A DNA stretch of 64,000 nucleotides from Mycteria americana (Eukaryota; Chordata; Aves; Ciconiiformes; Ciconiidae). Positions 45,839 to 58,900 of the stretch are shown here, in pieces. The notes below the pieces were generated by a model, which saw only the letters and a list, made by a program, of their open reading frames with translations, ran no database searches and had not been told where the DNA came from. The stretch covers positions 108,300,062 to 108,364,061 of the forward strand of contig NC_134367.1 in NCBI RefSeq assembly GCF_035582795.1, given 5' to 3'. Position 1 is the first letter of the stretch, and each line of letters starts with the position of its first letter. The translations under genes were made by a program, and so were the position numbers.

Positions 45839-45851
45839 GGGGGGGGGGGGG
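45839..45851. repeat. Poly(G) run, 13 bp
   Basis: Uninterrupted G homopolymer. Confidence 0.95.
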
Positions 45852-46511
45852 CTTGTCCCTCTCTTAGCTTTTCAAAATCTGTTCCTTTGCAAAGCTCTTT
45901 AACTTCTCTTTGTCACAGCTTTACCAATAACATATACAATAAAGAGGTTATTGACTTTCAGAAATATATGAATTTCTAATCTTTTTTTTACTATCTAGGC
46001 AGGACAGACTGGCATCTGTTTGCTTGTGCCAAACATGTTTTTGTTTTTTCTTGAATTGGCATCTTTTCCTCTAACCCCAAAGGTGACTTGAATATACTGT
46101 TCAGAGTTCCTTGCTGCATTTAGAACTTAGGCTGCTAAATCTGTAAAACCCACAAACTGAAGCTATAATAACGGGATTATGAGACACTGAGCCTTCTTCC
46201 TGCTTTTGAGGTCCGACAGTAATTAACAGAGCTCCTTCTTGCCTACCTTGCCTTTCAGTATTGTCCTCTCCTTTTCAGGGAAGAGTCTGGTGGTTGCTGC
46301 CTTAGTGTCAGAGGTTCCAAGTTAAAATTTAGTAAACTGGTAATAGTAGGTCTGAATGATATCCCAAAAAGATTATACTCTTTTGCTCTTCAAGGCTTAA
46401 TGCCAGCTCTCTTGTCAACCCTGTTAAGAGGATGTTTTGTGGTATCTTGTTTGCTTTTACTGGAAACTTGTATTCATATTTTTGTTATGAATTTTCTCCA
46501 TTGTATTACAG

Positions 46512-46554
46512 GTCTAAGCAGAATGACTGGGGCAAAGTAGAAAACAGAAATACA
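46512..46554 (+). other. Exon-like 43-bp segment with strong splice sites
   Basis: A pyrimidine-rich tract with TATTACAG ends at 46511 and an ideal donor, ACA then GTAAGTG, begins at 46555. The intervening 43 bases have no long frame, so it would be a non-coding 5' UTR exon of the gene starting at the 38-kb island. It may equally be a chance pseudo-exon. Confidence 0.25.
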
Positions 46555-48369
46555 GTAAGTGAAAAGATTGAACAAAGTCAGTATTTTGGTAGTTCTTAAT
46601 ATGATGTAGTTATATCTTATGTGTGAGCTGCTTCTGGGTAGTCTTCCATGATTTACAATGGAGTGCAACAAAACATGGGCACAAACAAGCAGTTGTATTG
46701 CATGGAGAAGGTCAGGTGGGGGTGGTAGGAATTGATGCAGCAATTTTGTTCCACTGCTTGAATTTTTCTTTCTTACAGTTACCTTCTTTCAGTGAATTTA
46801 GACTTGTCTAGACTATCTTCCTGAGAGTCTATCTATAATTAACAATATCAAGTAGTTTTAGTTATAGATGTGGCTGCCATGTGCAGCAGCTGTGCTGTTA
46901 CTGTGGGTAATGTTCTAGGTTGGGATGACAGCACTTGTTGGGAAATACGAATCAGAACTTTCTATGTGGTCTTGCTTTCTCTTTATGTGTTCATGGCACA
47001 AGACTATACAATTTGCGAAGCCAGCAGAAAACTACTGGCCTAGGTTAGCTTTCTGGTTAGCAAGTTGAATGAGCTCAACATAGGGTCAGATGTACAGCAC
47101 CAGGATTGGTACAGCTCAACCAGAATAAGAGGCAAGAGACCTCATTTAGTGCTAATAAGGTATTTGGTGATCAGTTAGATCATTTCCATCTGTAACATAA
47201 GACTTTGTCTTCCCAGTGTACTAAACTGGACTATTGATAACTTGAATGTGAGATGCTGCTGGGTGTTTACTAAATTAGGTTCAGACAACTAATAAAAGAG
47301 CTGAGTGGTGAAAATATTCTAAGAAATCAATTGGTTGCAACCTTTTTGGAAAAGATTTGGATGAACCTTTTTTCAGAAACATATTTAAAATTTCTGGTTT
47401 CATACTTTAATGAAAGTATAGATTTCTTTCTATAAATTTGTTTAAAAGCACATATTGGCTGCGAGTTCTGACACTGAGACAAAGTTATGTTAAACAATTT
47501 TAGAATAAAGATTAAAAGGTGAATATGGTTAAATAATAAAATGCATTATACAAAGGTGTTATATATGTTGTACAGTATACAGTACAAACAAGTAAGCTGT
47601 TTACATTAGTGTGTTTCTGTCTCTAGAAAGGTTTTCCTACAGGACCAGCTCTTCCTCTGTATCTCTTCAGGCATGTTTGATACTAAGGGCATCCTCTTAT
47701 GCTTACTGCAGTTAAGATAGTGTACTTCTAGAATAGCTTATGTGTTGATAAGAAGAATAAGGGGTTGGCCTGCAACTGAGTAAAGAAATGTAATGTGATG
47801 CTGAGAAAACTGTATGTTTAGTGCACTTGTTGCTTCAGATTTATCTTTATCGCAGGATAAACTGCAATTATACCTGACCCCAGAAACAGAAGTGTAGGAA
47901 CTTTCCTTAGGTAAGGAGAATAATGAAGAACACTTATAAAAGTGCTAATTTGAAAAGCAGGTGGAATTCAAACAAGGTTATTTTGCTTCACCTGGTTCCT
48001 GGTCTCAGAACCATTATCAGTTTCCATGTTGACAGATAAAGTTCTTTAAAGAGGGGGAGAATCCAAGCCAGTAGTACGTGTATCTAAGAAGGGCAGGTGG
48101 AAAAGAACCACTAGAGAGCTGGAGACCACTTACAAAAACATTGCAACAAATATGAACTACTTAGTAAGCTCTTCAGGGAAAAAGTATAAAGGTGTTAAAC
48201 GTAAATGTGGATTTTTCTCAAAATTCACAAGCAGTCAAATCTCCTTTCATGATATGGTATCCAGTCTTATTTGGGAGGAACAAATACATTCTTAGTTTAA
48301 TGAGCTATTCTAATTATTTTGTCCATATGAAAAGCAAGGAAATGTTTCTCTAAATACTGTAAAGTTGAT
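46555..48369 (+). other. Probable intron, nothing identified
   Basis: AT-rich non-coding sequence without a recognised repeat. Confidence 0.5.
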
Positions 48370-49255
48370 GAAAAACCTTAAATAGTTTTGTGGATCACTG
48401 TCAGACCAGAGGATGTCTAGACTGAATGGTCTCTGCAGGGTTCTGTCACTAATTTCGACTTAAGTGAAACATTAAGGCTATGCAATATTAGCAGCAGATG
48501 GTACCAAGCTAGGAATTGCTGCAAGTGCATTGGAAAATATGGTTAGGGTTCAGAATGATTTGAAGAAAATGGAGAAGTAGTCTAGGGAAGAATATGCCTT
48601 TTGGATAAGGACAAGACTCAATCCTCCATTTATTGATCATCTCTGTATAAGTAGACAGTGGGGGAGTAGAATGAGTTTTGTGCAAAGGATCTGGGGATGT
48701 TGCAGTTAAACTGGATGTGATTCTGTTAACACAGATGTTGCAAACAAGTCAGATGTACTGTGGTACATAAGCAGGATACCTTTCCATAAATCAAGTGACA
48801 GTCCTTCATTCTAGGCTTAGGCATTTCACCTCAGGAACAGTACTTCAAGAGAGTATAGAGGAAAGCAAAGAGAACAAAGTTTTGAAAATATAATTATTTT
48901 TTCACAGAAATATTTAGAACTGTTTCCCTTAAAGAACAGAAGACTACACAGAGAAGGAAGAGGTGTCTTCAGGTGAGATATAAACAAGAAGAGAAGAGCA
49001 TTTTTCACTCTAGCCACTCTGCCAGTGGTTCTGTTGTCAATGTGCTTAAACTGCAACAAAGATGGTGTAAATGGACACTAGAAAAATTATGAACCACTGG
49101 AACAGGTTGCTTGTGGTACTTACATTTTTAGAATGCCTTGTGAGGCACAGATTAACTGTGTCTCAACTGTGCTTTTCTCCTCCAGTCCTGAGAGGGTATA
49201 TTAGCTGATTTATTGAGCTTCTTTCCAACCATTATTTTATAGTATTAGAAAATCC
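48370..49255 (+). mobile_element. Ancient CR1 LINE relic (plus strand)
   Basis: Several diverged blocks occur in the right CR1 order: GCAGCAGATGGTACCAAGCT, a GAAGAAAATGGAGAAGTAGT block, AAGGATCTGGGGATGTTGCA, then ACCACTGGAACAGGTTGCTT near 49.1 kb and CTTTCCAACCATTATTTTAT at the end. The middle (about 48750-49080) is less convincing, so this may be two fragments of one old insertion. Confidence 0.5.
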
Positions 49256-49761
49256 TAGAAGGGTTTCTAGAAAGCAGGGGCATATACATTAAAAAGGTAT
49301 CAAAGTGGTTAATAGCATTGGGCCCATGTTAATCACTTTCTCATTTTGTGCTAATGGCTCTTGCTATCAAAATTGCACATCTGTACTCTCTCATTTCCAC
49401 TCCCTGCTCTTCAAAGAAAAGTAACATTGCATTGGGGGAGAGGGGAGAAATACTTTTATAAATCTTCTGGCACACTTCCATTTCATGACTGTAAATATCT
49501 TCCAGTTGATACACTAAGTGTCTACTGGCGCCTAATAACTTCCAGAATCATCTTTCTTCCCAAGCTTTGGGGACAAGGGGGAAATTAGACTCTTCAACCC
49601 CCATGGTAAGTTTGACATCAGATTCTGAGATTTCAGACTGCTTTGCTCATTACTCCAAGTTAGAGTTAAGATATCAGATAAAATATTCCCTCATTAGCAG
49701 ATACCAGCCTTTATCTTGCATGCCCTTTTTGCTAAAACTAGCAATTAAGATGCATGAATAA

Positions 49762-49925
49762 GAGGCAGTGTAGTGTGGTAGCAGGAACTTGGGCCTGAGA
49801 GACAGAACTGTCAGCATCTTAATCTTAGATATGATGTTGAATTATGATTTGCTGAAGGGCGTGCTTAATTCCTGGCCCCGTTTTTCATGCACAGAATGTT
49901 ATGCTGTAAGGATTAATTTTTTTCA
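49762..49925 (+). mobile_element. MIR-type SINE relic
   Basis: GAGGCAGTGTAGTGTGGTAG, then a GGGCCTGAGAGACAGA block, resembles the MIR 5' half. CCGTTTTTCATGCACAGAAT and GTAAGGATTAATT resemble its 3' half (TTTCCTCATCTGTAAAATG, GTGAGGATTAAAT). It is strongly diverged. Confidence 0.5.
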
Positions 49926-52900
49926 TCTCTGTAGCTACGGACAACTCTGACATGTATCTCTTTCTGCATTAAAAATTAGTATGTAAGTCCAAGGCTTTCA
50001 TTCACGGATCCTTAGGTTGTGTTTGACGACTTCTGCTACAGTATCTTCAGGTTAAAGAACAGCTGTTTATAATTTTTGTAGGTTAAAAATACCTATCACA
50101 GTAGAATTTACTGTGGTATTTTCCCTAGTCTTTGTATATGGAAAATGCAGCCTCTTGTTTTCTTCCTTTGCTTTTTTTTTTTTCCTTCCTCACTACTGTT
50201 GAAGATAGATAGCTCCTTTCTCAACGACTTCAGACGTATGGTATAGTTGGCTCTGTTCATGATTTATAAGGGTACAGAAAGCTTGCAGAATATAAATTTT
50301 ATTGGAATCCCAGTTCTGTTTACTACCTACCTTTTCTAAGTGAGGAGGCTGCATCAGTATAAACTGATTTGACTTTTAGCATTGTTAGAGCAATACCACT
50401 AGCTTAGGGATTTCTTTTTTTAATTTAAGTTCTTTAAGAGGCTGGGGGCCATGCTAGTATGACTTCATTCTGGTTTGACAAACCAGCAGTGTTGAAGAGT
50501 GAGAGGGCGTGTGGGGTCTTTAGGGTAATGAAATACCTTCTTTAAAATGGGTCGCATCAGCCTGAAATCCCTGCGGGCTTCTTTCTGCAGGTGTGGATTT
50601 TAAGCTAGGCCTCCACTGAGGTTTACATTTAAATTTATTATTACAGTGTCACCCTACAGGGTTTATAGTTCCTTCAGTGAATTCTTTGTGAAAGAACTGG
50701 CATAATTTTTTAAAAGGTTATGTTGAATTCTGGTTTCCACAGCACAAGTTGCCATGGATATGTCAGGTTCTTAATGTTTGTTTACAGAGGAATGAGGTGG
50801 AGAAGGTTCATGCTAGCTATTTTCAAATGAATGTTCTGCATCCAAATGATGCTGTTCTCATTGGGAGTTAACTGTCCAGTGAATGTAAATTTTACTGTCT
50901 GCTTTGAAAATGGATTAAGTTCACTTTGGAATGACTTAATGCAGAGATGTTCATGTATATATTTTTATGTTGCACTAGCTTCTCGGTTGTTCAGGTTGCT
51001 TTTTTCCTTCTGCACTAAAATGAGCCTGCTGATTTTGTGTGCCCTGCAGTACTTTGGAGTCCTGTCAATTGGCATTTAAATAGGTAGACAACATATATAC
51101 ATTATTGCAGTGACCAGGAACTGAGGAGTACAGCATTGCCACTGCAAAACCTGCTGTATTTCGTGCATCTTCATGAAGCAAGGAAAGGTCCTAGACTTCC
51201 CATGATCTGGGAAAAGGGGATGGTGAATTCTGTCTGGCTAAGAGCTGGCACAACAAGGAAATTAAACTGTAAAACTCCTGCATGTATAGATCAAATGTCC
51301 AGGAGAGACTACTTACATAATACAACACTTGAAGTATGTTTCAGGTCAGTTCTCTGCCTTCTAAACCATCTGCTTTGCTCCTTCCTAACTTCTCATTTAC
51401 TTTTCTCCTCTTCCAAAATAAGGATCACAAAGAGTAATGTGTTTATGTAACCCCTCAAATCTTGATTCAGAAGTACGGATTGCTGACTTTTAAGCATATG
51501 CAAACTACCTGCACAGCACACCGGACTCTGCTGTTAAGTAACCACTAGAAAAAGTATATGGTTAAAACAGAAATCAAACATTAACTTGCTGCTTTCCCAG
51601 GTCACACTGGAAGAGGCACGGGCAGGCATGTTTGAAAGCTGAAGAAAGTGAACTCTGTCTTTGTTGTAGTGAAGATACAAGTAGATGAAATACTGCTGAT
51701 GTCTCATTCTAAGCTGTGCAGTCCTTAAGGACAAGGCAAACAACTGTTGCAGGACAAATGGTTAGTTTTTTGGTCAAATAAGGCAAAAGAGAAGCCAAAA
51801 GTCAAGAGGCAACATAGTGGAAAAGAGTGAAAAGGTGAATGTCCTCATATGGAAAGTGAAAGATGAGTAAGGAAGAAAAACACCTATTAAAGAAATAGCT
51901 CTCTAAAAGATAGATGATCACTTTTAATGGGGCAAAAGAAACAATTAGCAGTTTTCTTTGTAAAATTGAGCCTTGTGTGCATACTGAGATCAACTTAATT
52001 CTGGAACTCCACAGCCACAATGGCTCTGTCCCTTTCTATTTCCTAATCAAAGGCACAGAACCTTTATCTCGCAGAACAGCGAGGCAAGCTGTAGTCTTGT
52101 TTTCTTCGACTCGAGTTCAGCTTCTTTGGGAAGAAGGTGGGTATGGATTTGAAGAGGCTAGTATCACATGTCTATGATTAAATGAAGTTGCAGGAATAGT
52201 CACTGGAATAGCTGAGAAACAGATTTCTAGCTTCGGGATTTGAGGCCTGATACGGTATGGCTCCCCTTGCTGGCTCTGTGATAGCCCATATACCACAAAT
52301 GTGCAAATTCAGCAGGATGTTATAAAATAACAGTGCTTGGGGATGAATGCCTTTTACAGTCTATGCTTATTTCATTATATTAGGTGTTGTCTTAACAATA
52401 CCAAACTGTCTCTCCGCTGGTAATCACCGGTGACCAAATGCTCTTGGGTTAGTCTGCTTTTATGGCAGTTCAAGCCTACTTTCCAAGTAGATTTCTAGGT
52501 AGAAGCCACCTTGTATTTTTTTCTAATCATCCTGTATGTCTGTTTTCCATTCTTGGAAATTGTGCTGTAGACAGAAAAGCCACTTGGGCTAGTGACAGGG
52601 GAAGAAAACCCAAAGTGCTATATACATCTGCTGGATTACCTCATATTCCATCAGTCCTCTTGGCCCAACCCTACAGCTAGCTTCCAAAGCTGACGCTACC
52701 AGCCATCACGATCCTAAATATTCACGGAGCAATCTCTATTAAATGTTTTCAGATTAACCCTTAATGCATAGTGAGAAAATGCCTCGGATGCAGAAGAGGG
52801 GGGGGGGGGGGGGGGGAGAGAGACACTAATTGAGAATGTTGTTCTCTTATTCCAAAAGGGGTGACTGTTCCTGTGAGTGTGTTGATATGAAGGAAGCCGA

Positions 52901-55900
52901 GCAGCCACCTTGCTCTTAAGCTGTACTTGCCTCCATATTACTGTTCTGGAACAGCTCATGTGATATGAGGTATCTTTTGAACTAAACAACCAAGTAGATA
53001 AGGCATTAAAGTGAGAATGCTCAATCTATGGAAAGCATTAGGTTCTGCTTCACTGGAGAAGACTTAATATTTATCTGCTTTTTCCTTACAGCATGTTCAC
53101 ATAAAACATTCAATTTCTTGGATGAGATAGGGAAGCTTGTTCTATGAGCCATAAAAATCAGTCTTAATATTCTGAATTTGAGACTTAATTCTTCAGTATT
53201 ATTGTTTCTCCATAATATGCTTTTGATGTGACTATTTTCTTATGAGAGGGGAATGAATGTATATTACTGTTTAGTAGATTAATTTTTGAGAAATTTGTCC
53301 CAAACCGTAGGTTAGGTTTAAAACTTAAAGTTCCCCTTGTGTGCAGACGGGATGTGGGAGCCTCCTGAGAGCTCATGATTTGCACCGCTATAGTTCTTCG
53401 CACAAACAGTACTTGATAGCGGGAACTTCTCTTCCACTGTGTTGTTGCAGAGATTTGTGATTCTTGATCTCTATGGGTATTGCTTGTTTGATCCACATGC
53501 TCTTTATTAATCTTCTGTGGTGAATGCCTGAGAAATTAAGATAGGTAGGTATGCTCAGTTTAATAAATGAAGGCATTCTTGTATCTATTTGAAATTTCAA
53601 AAGAGGACCTCTTTACTGGCTAGAGCTATGTATGTGAGTGTTCTGTAAGTCTGCCAGGTTTTGAGAAAATTCATACTGAGACATGGTATTTTTATAGTTA
53701 GTTTCTTGAAGGGTGTGGTTGAATTCATAGTGCTCAGTCTTTCCTCTCTTACATAGTTATTTCTCTTACGTGGATAAATGTTACATCTTGATTCTCTCTT
53801 AAAGTGGTGAAGAGCAGGTGGGAGGACTTATAAAAGAAAGAGGAATAAGAAATTATTCTTAACATACTTTTTAATTTACGTTTAAATAGCTGAACTATTT
53901 CGTCATGTTGGCTGTTGCTTTTAGAGGTAGTGTAGCTGAAACGTTGCTTCTAGTGCTCTTGATGTGATGTCTACCATCTATAAACGTCAAAGTCATGATG
54001 AAGGCAGAGACCTAAGGCCTTGGATGCCTTTTATGTTGGGGTGTTTTTATGAAACCTAAGTGTAGTAGTCTAAAGTACCCCTCTTTCCTGTATTATTCCT
54101 TTCTCTTCCTTTTGGGATTAACTGAAAAACATCAGCTATTTGGCACTAGAATCCTATCTTCTAATTTCTGTAAAAGGAACCTCTTAAATATGTGAAATGA
54201 ATTACTGTAAGCATGTGATGTTTTTGTGCAACTCTGAAATAAGCATATAAAGTTACTCTTTTCCATGTCTTGACATGCTAGAAAGAAGGATGTCTACATA
54301 GGGAGAGTTCTACATACCTTTGAAAGCATGGCAAGAATGTCAGTGCTCCTAAGTAAACATTGTACTTTCAAATAAAGTTGCAATGTGTTTAGAATTGATG
54401 TTATAAAGCCTACTTCCTGGGTGATCAATGATCTATAACCTTTAATTTCTTGCTGTATATCAGTTTTTACATGTTTTAGGGAATAAACGATTTCTAAATG
54501 ACTGAATCTCAACTTCTCTTCTTGGGTTCGAATTTGTGCGCTTGGTATTGCCTCTTGAGCAGGTTTTTTGCTCTGTTTTATACATTCCCGACTAAATAGC
54601 ATGGATTAACATGTTAGGGATGAGTACTGGAAAGTCTGTGCTAGGGATTTCTTAAGTATGTCTATGACTCTGGAAGTGTGCAGATGGCTCGCTCGCTCTC
54701 CTGTCCTAGGAACGCTTGTTACGCACAGGCAGACTCTGGCATTCTTGCAGACAAAGAAACCGTTAACTTTTGAGTTATAATGGTCTTGAAGAGAATGCTG
54801 TGAAATGCGAATATACGTTACTAGAGTGTTGTATGTATTATAATGACTCATACTTAGCAAAAGACTCTGGCTTGCCTCAGTCCTACATAGCTGCTGTTAA
54901 ACTTTTATTTCTTTTGCCTGATATTTTAGACTTTTTAGCAGCTGTCATTAATTGTGTGGTTGAACAGTTTGAATGCTAGTTGGAAACAGGTGGTGCATGC
55001 TCTAAATATCTTGAGATACAGATGATGGTCAACAATGTTGTCATTGAAAATGGAGATATTTGTGTCAGGCTATGTTGATTTTGTTTTAGCAGAACTTTGG
55101 TACTCTTTGCTGTGGAGAAGTATGTGCAGAGCATTCTAAAATGAATTTAGGGGTAAATGTTCATTATAGATTGCTAAGCCTTACAAAACCAGCATCGGAT
55201 TTGCTGGCTTAATTATAGAGGGTATGGATTAAAGCAGCAGCAGAATGTCATGACTCTTAGCTGAAAGACAGCTTTGTATGAAGCATTTCATTTCGTATTC
55301 TATGATTCCCACCCAGAATATTCCTATGTTCGCTGAATGTGGCATGTATATTAACTTTGAGATAGACTTACATAACACAGTGAAATCTTTTACAAGCAGA
55401 TACTTTGGGAAGGCTTAAACTTCAGGCAGGGTCTGTTATTGTGTACCTTATTTGGATAGTAAAAACATCCAGTTTGCAATAGCTTATCCTGTAGTGTACC
55501 ATTAGTTTTGGGTCTTAAATCTGTTTGCAAATTGAACCTTGTAAACTTGCAGCTAAAAGTGCATAGTTTCGGGTGCACTGTAATTTAAGACTTCAGAGAA
55601 GAAGAATCAAATTGAGGCAATTAATTGGGCCTCCTTAATTAAATCTGGGGCTGAAACACTCATATAATTAAATCTTTTTAAAGTATTATCCATATCTCTG
55701 CACAATGTTGTGCTGACTAACCTATTCAGTTGGGTAAATGAGGGTTGATTCAGACCTTTCTCTTAAGCAAAGTCCCTAGACCATTAAGCTAGCTAAAATA
55801 AATTTGGACATTTGGTTTTCATTAGTGTTGTAACTGAAACAAAAACATTTTAATGACTGATCCCGGAGTATTTTGAAGTTTGTGCAACTTTGCTGGGAAG

Positions 55901-58900
55901 GTATTTAAGCTGTAGTATCAGTTGCAAGTTGGCCATAGGCCAGTTTTTCGAAGCTGTTTCAAAGCAAGATGTTGGGTTTCCAGAGTGTTACGAAACAGAA
56001 AAAACTTTGAGAGGGGAGAAGCAGTGGAAGGTAGTTACAGTAAAATTTGCACTGGTGACATGAAATTATCTGCTAAAGGGAGACAATGACATATTCATGC
56101 TGTACTACAGTTAGTTGTTTTGTTACAGAGCTGTTTCCGTTATTTGAGAAGAGATACAATTTTGAGCTTTAATACTTGTATTAATAAAGAATCAACTGCC
56201 CCAGGAATCAGTGTGCTTTTTAGATGGGTTCTTAGTATCTTGAACTTGCACTAAATGGGATCCTGCTTCTAAGGGAAAGAACTTATATGTTGCTTACAAG
56301 ATCTAATTTTAAAAATACTTTTGGGGAAAAATATTTGAGTTGGTCTTGTGAGAGAATGGCAATAAAATCTGATAAAAATTAGTGTGTGGACTTCGTCTTT
56401 GACAAATAAAATATTAATCCGTAGCTTTACATTCATGGGAGAAGCTGGAGACAGTGCTGTAAGATGAAGATTGCTTATTCTGTATCATGCTGTAGACACA
56501 ATAATGTCTCATGGAAAACCTGCTGAAGTTGTTGAAATGTTCTGAGTGATCAGGGGTCAGGAAGGGATCCAGGGACTGGATATCCAGGACTTCATCATGT
56601 CCAGACTGGATTCTTGTACCTGCTGCTTGGCCTGGGTAGTGCCAGTAGTGGTGTTCACCAGAATAATCTTAGGTTTTGGTGATTGTGTTCTTATTTTTTT
56701 TCCTTGTAGGTGATTTGGGGTTAAGTGGCAATTGGAAAAAGACAAGATTACTTCATTTAGGCTATTAGAAATTGATAGTGAATTGAGCTAGGGCAAACTA
56801 GCACTTCTAGCAAAAAAATACTGCTCAGATGGAATTACTGAATTGTCTGTCTGAACAGGCGTGGATTTTCATGGGTTCATCTGCACAGTATAACCTTAGT
56901 TATACAGTGATTTAGCTGTAATTGACGAAAACAAAGTGTTCCTACAGAAATCCACCTGTCATAAGCAAGAAGCAGTGATCTGAGAGTGGCTGAAACCCTG
57001 GGTATCTTCTGAGAGTTTCATCCTGATTTTGCAATTGATCTGTTTATACTTGATTTTATATATTGACCTTTTAGGAATAATATTCTTATGTAGAATGTGT
57101 ATAGCCAAGCTGAACTTAAGTAAATTATGGTTGTATCTTTTGCAACTGTTATGTTGTTGCATGTCTGTTCTGTTATTTCGAGTATCTTGTGTACAATACA
57201 TACTTTTTTCACTGGCTTTCTAAGGATTCTGTAACTTCCTTTTAAGTTTTGAACAGAAATATAGCATTCTACAGCATAAACTTTACCCAAAGTAGTAAAG
57301 TGGTCCTCTGTCTTTTTAGGAGACTGTGTTCTGTGCATGTCATGGAAGTTTTATTTGAATGTCTGAATTAAAGGTTTCTACAAATGTGAAATACCACAAA
57401 GTTGCTGCTTTTCTGGGAAGAGTGTAAAAGGCAGTATGCCTTTCCTTTTCTCCCATATTCTGTCTCTGGGAAGTTTCTTCTGTGGTTTCACTATTGGGAT
57501 GTTCTGGCTGAATTGTCCTGTCTATTAAAGCTTATAGGGAGTAGCTGTAATTCTGAATTAAAGGAATGGCCCATTTCTCATGTGTGCGCAGTGCCGAAAA
57601 CATTGTGTACTTACACCTTCATGTTCTGCGAATGGAAATAAGGGAACAGATGCAAACTCATGTTTACTTTGGTACCTTTAGCTACAGGTTAGAAATCCAA
57701 TACCATATTCGCATTTATTTAAGTTGGTTTTGCTAGGCCATGTAATAGTAAAAATCTTTATCTCTATTATGATCTTGTGGTCAGATAACTATCTCCTGTG
57801 GTTAAACTGAAGATACCTTGCCTGAGCTGAAGATTTTTGGTAGTGCTAGTTCTGTGTTGTTCAACACGTGAGAAGAATTTGAATACTGAAGAACTGCATA
57901 GTTTGTCATAATTCAGTGTAAGGAAGATAACTTCATTTTGTGATCATGAAATGCTAGAAACTCATATATAATTGATACTGTGCTTTGAAACTGCTTCAGC
58001 CAGATGTCCTTTTTTTAGTATCTTCCCCCATTCTAATAGTCATTAGAGGTTTTAAAAAAAAGTATTTTTAAAAGATTAATTTTAGAACTTAATTTCTTGA
58101 GACTATTTAGTTGACACTTATTGCTGTTTGGTAGCACCATAATCTTGATACTGAAAGTTAATATTTAACTTGGTGCTGGTACTAACATGAAAAGAAACAT
58201 CAGATTTACCCTAGGGTATGAAAAGGCTTATTAATGAGAAAGCTGTCGACTACCCTTTTGCAATACCATTTTAGTCACTACTTTGCTTTAATTTTCTGGT
58301 AGTTTGGGTAGAAATGAGATAGAGATGGCAGAGGAGTGAGTATTAATAGTAGTGAGCAGGCTGGAAGAAGTTAAGTCCTGATGAACAAGGCCTGTCAGAA
58401 TGCTGCATATGTATAGGAGGAATGATGCTCTTGCAAGCATAGAGGAACAGAATAAGCAGGAAGAGAGAGAGTGCACCATTAAAAAGCTGGAGAAAAAGCA
58501 AGTTTAGGAAGAATGAAGAAAGTAATGGGATGTCTGGGGAGAAGTAGCGACAGAAAGTAAGATCTGTCCTCGATAGAGAGGCATTTAAAGAATGTAGAAG
58601 TGGCTGTGTTGAATTTGACTTGTAATCTGGCTGTTTACTGTGTCATCTCTGTGTCAGCTACTGCCAGAAGCTTCAGGGTCAGTGGAAAGTACTGGGGTAG
58701 GTAGTTGGGAGAATCTGCTTGCTGGGGCAGCCTTGGCTTAATAGTTCAGGAGAGAGCTCATAATAGATAAGTTTAGCTCTTTAAATGGTTAAGGACCTAG
58801 TCAGTGCTAGTCATCCGGGCTCCCTTTAGAATAAATGGAGAGACTTGCACCTTTAAAAAGTCGTTTTCAAAGACAGCATTAAGACAAATGTTACAGCAAG

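Larger units (their letters stand above)
39011..46511 (+). other. Probable DISP1 intron 1, first part
   Basis: No conserved exon was seen. A 17-base C run (43766-43782) and a 13-base G run (45839-45851) are present. The segment 42570-43200 is purine-rich on the plus strand, producing long but meaningless minus-strand open frames. Confidence 0.5.
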
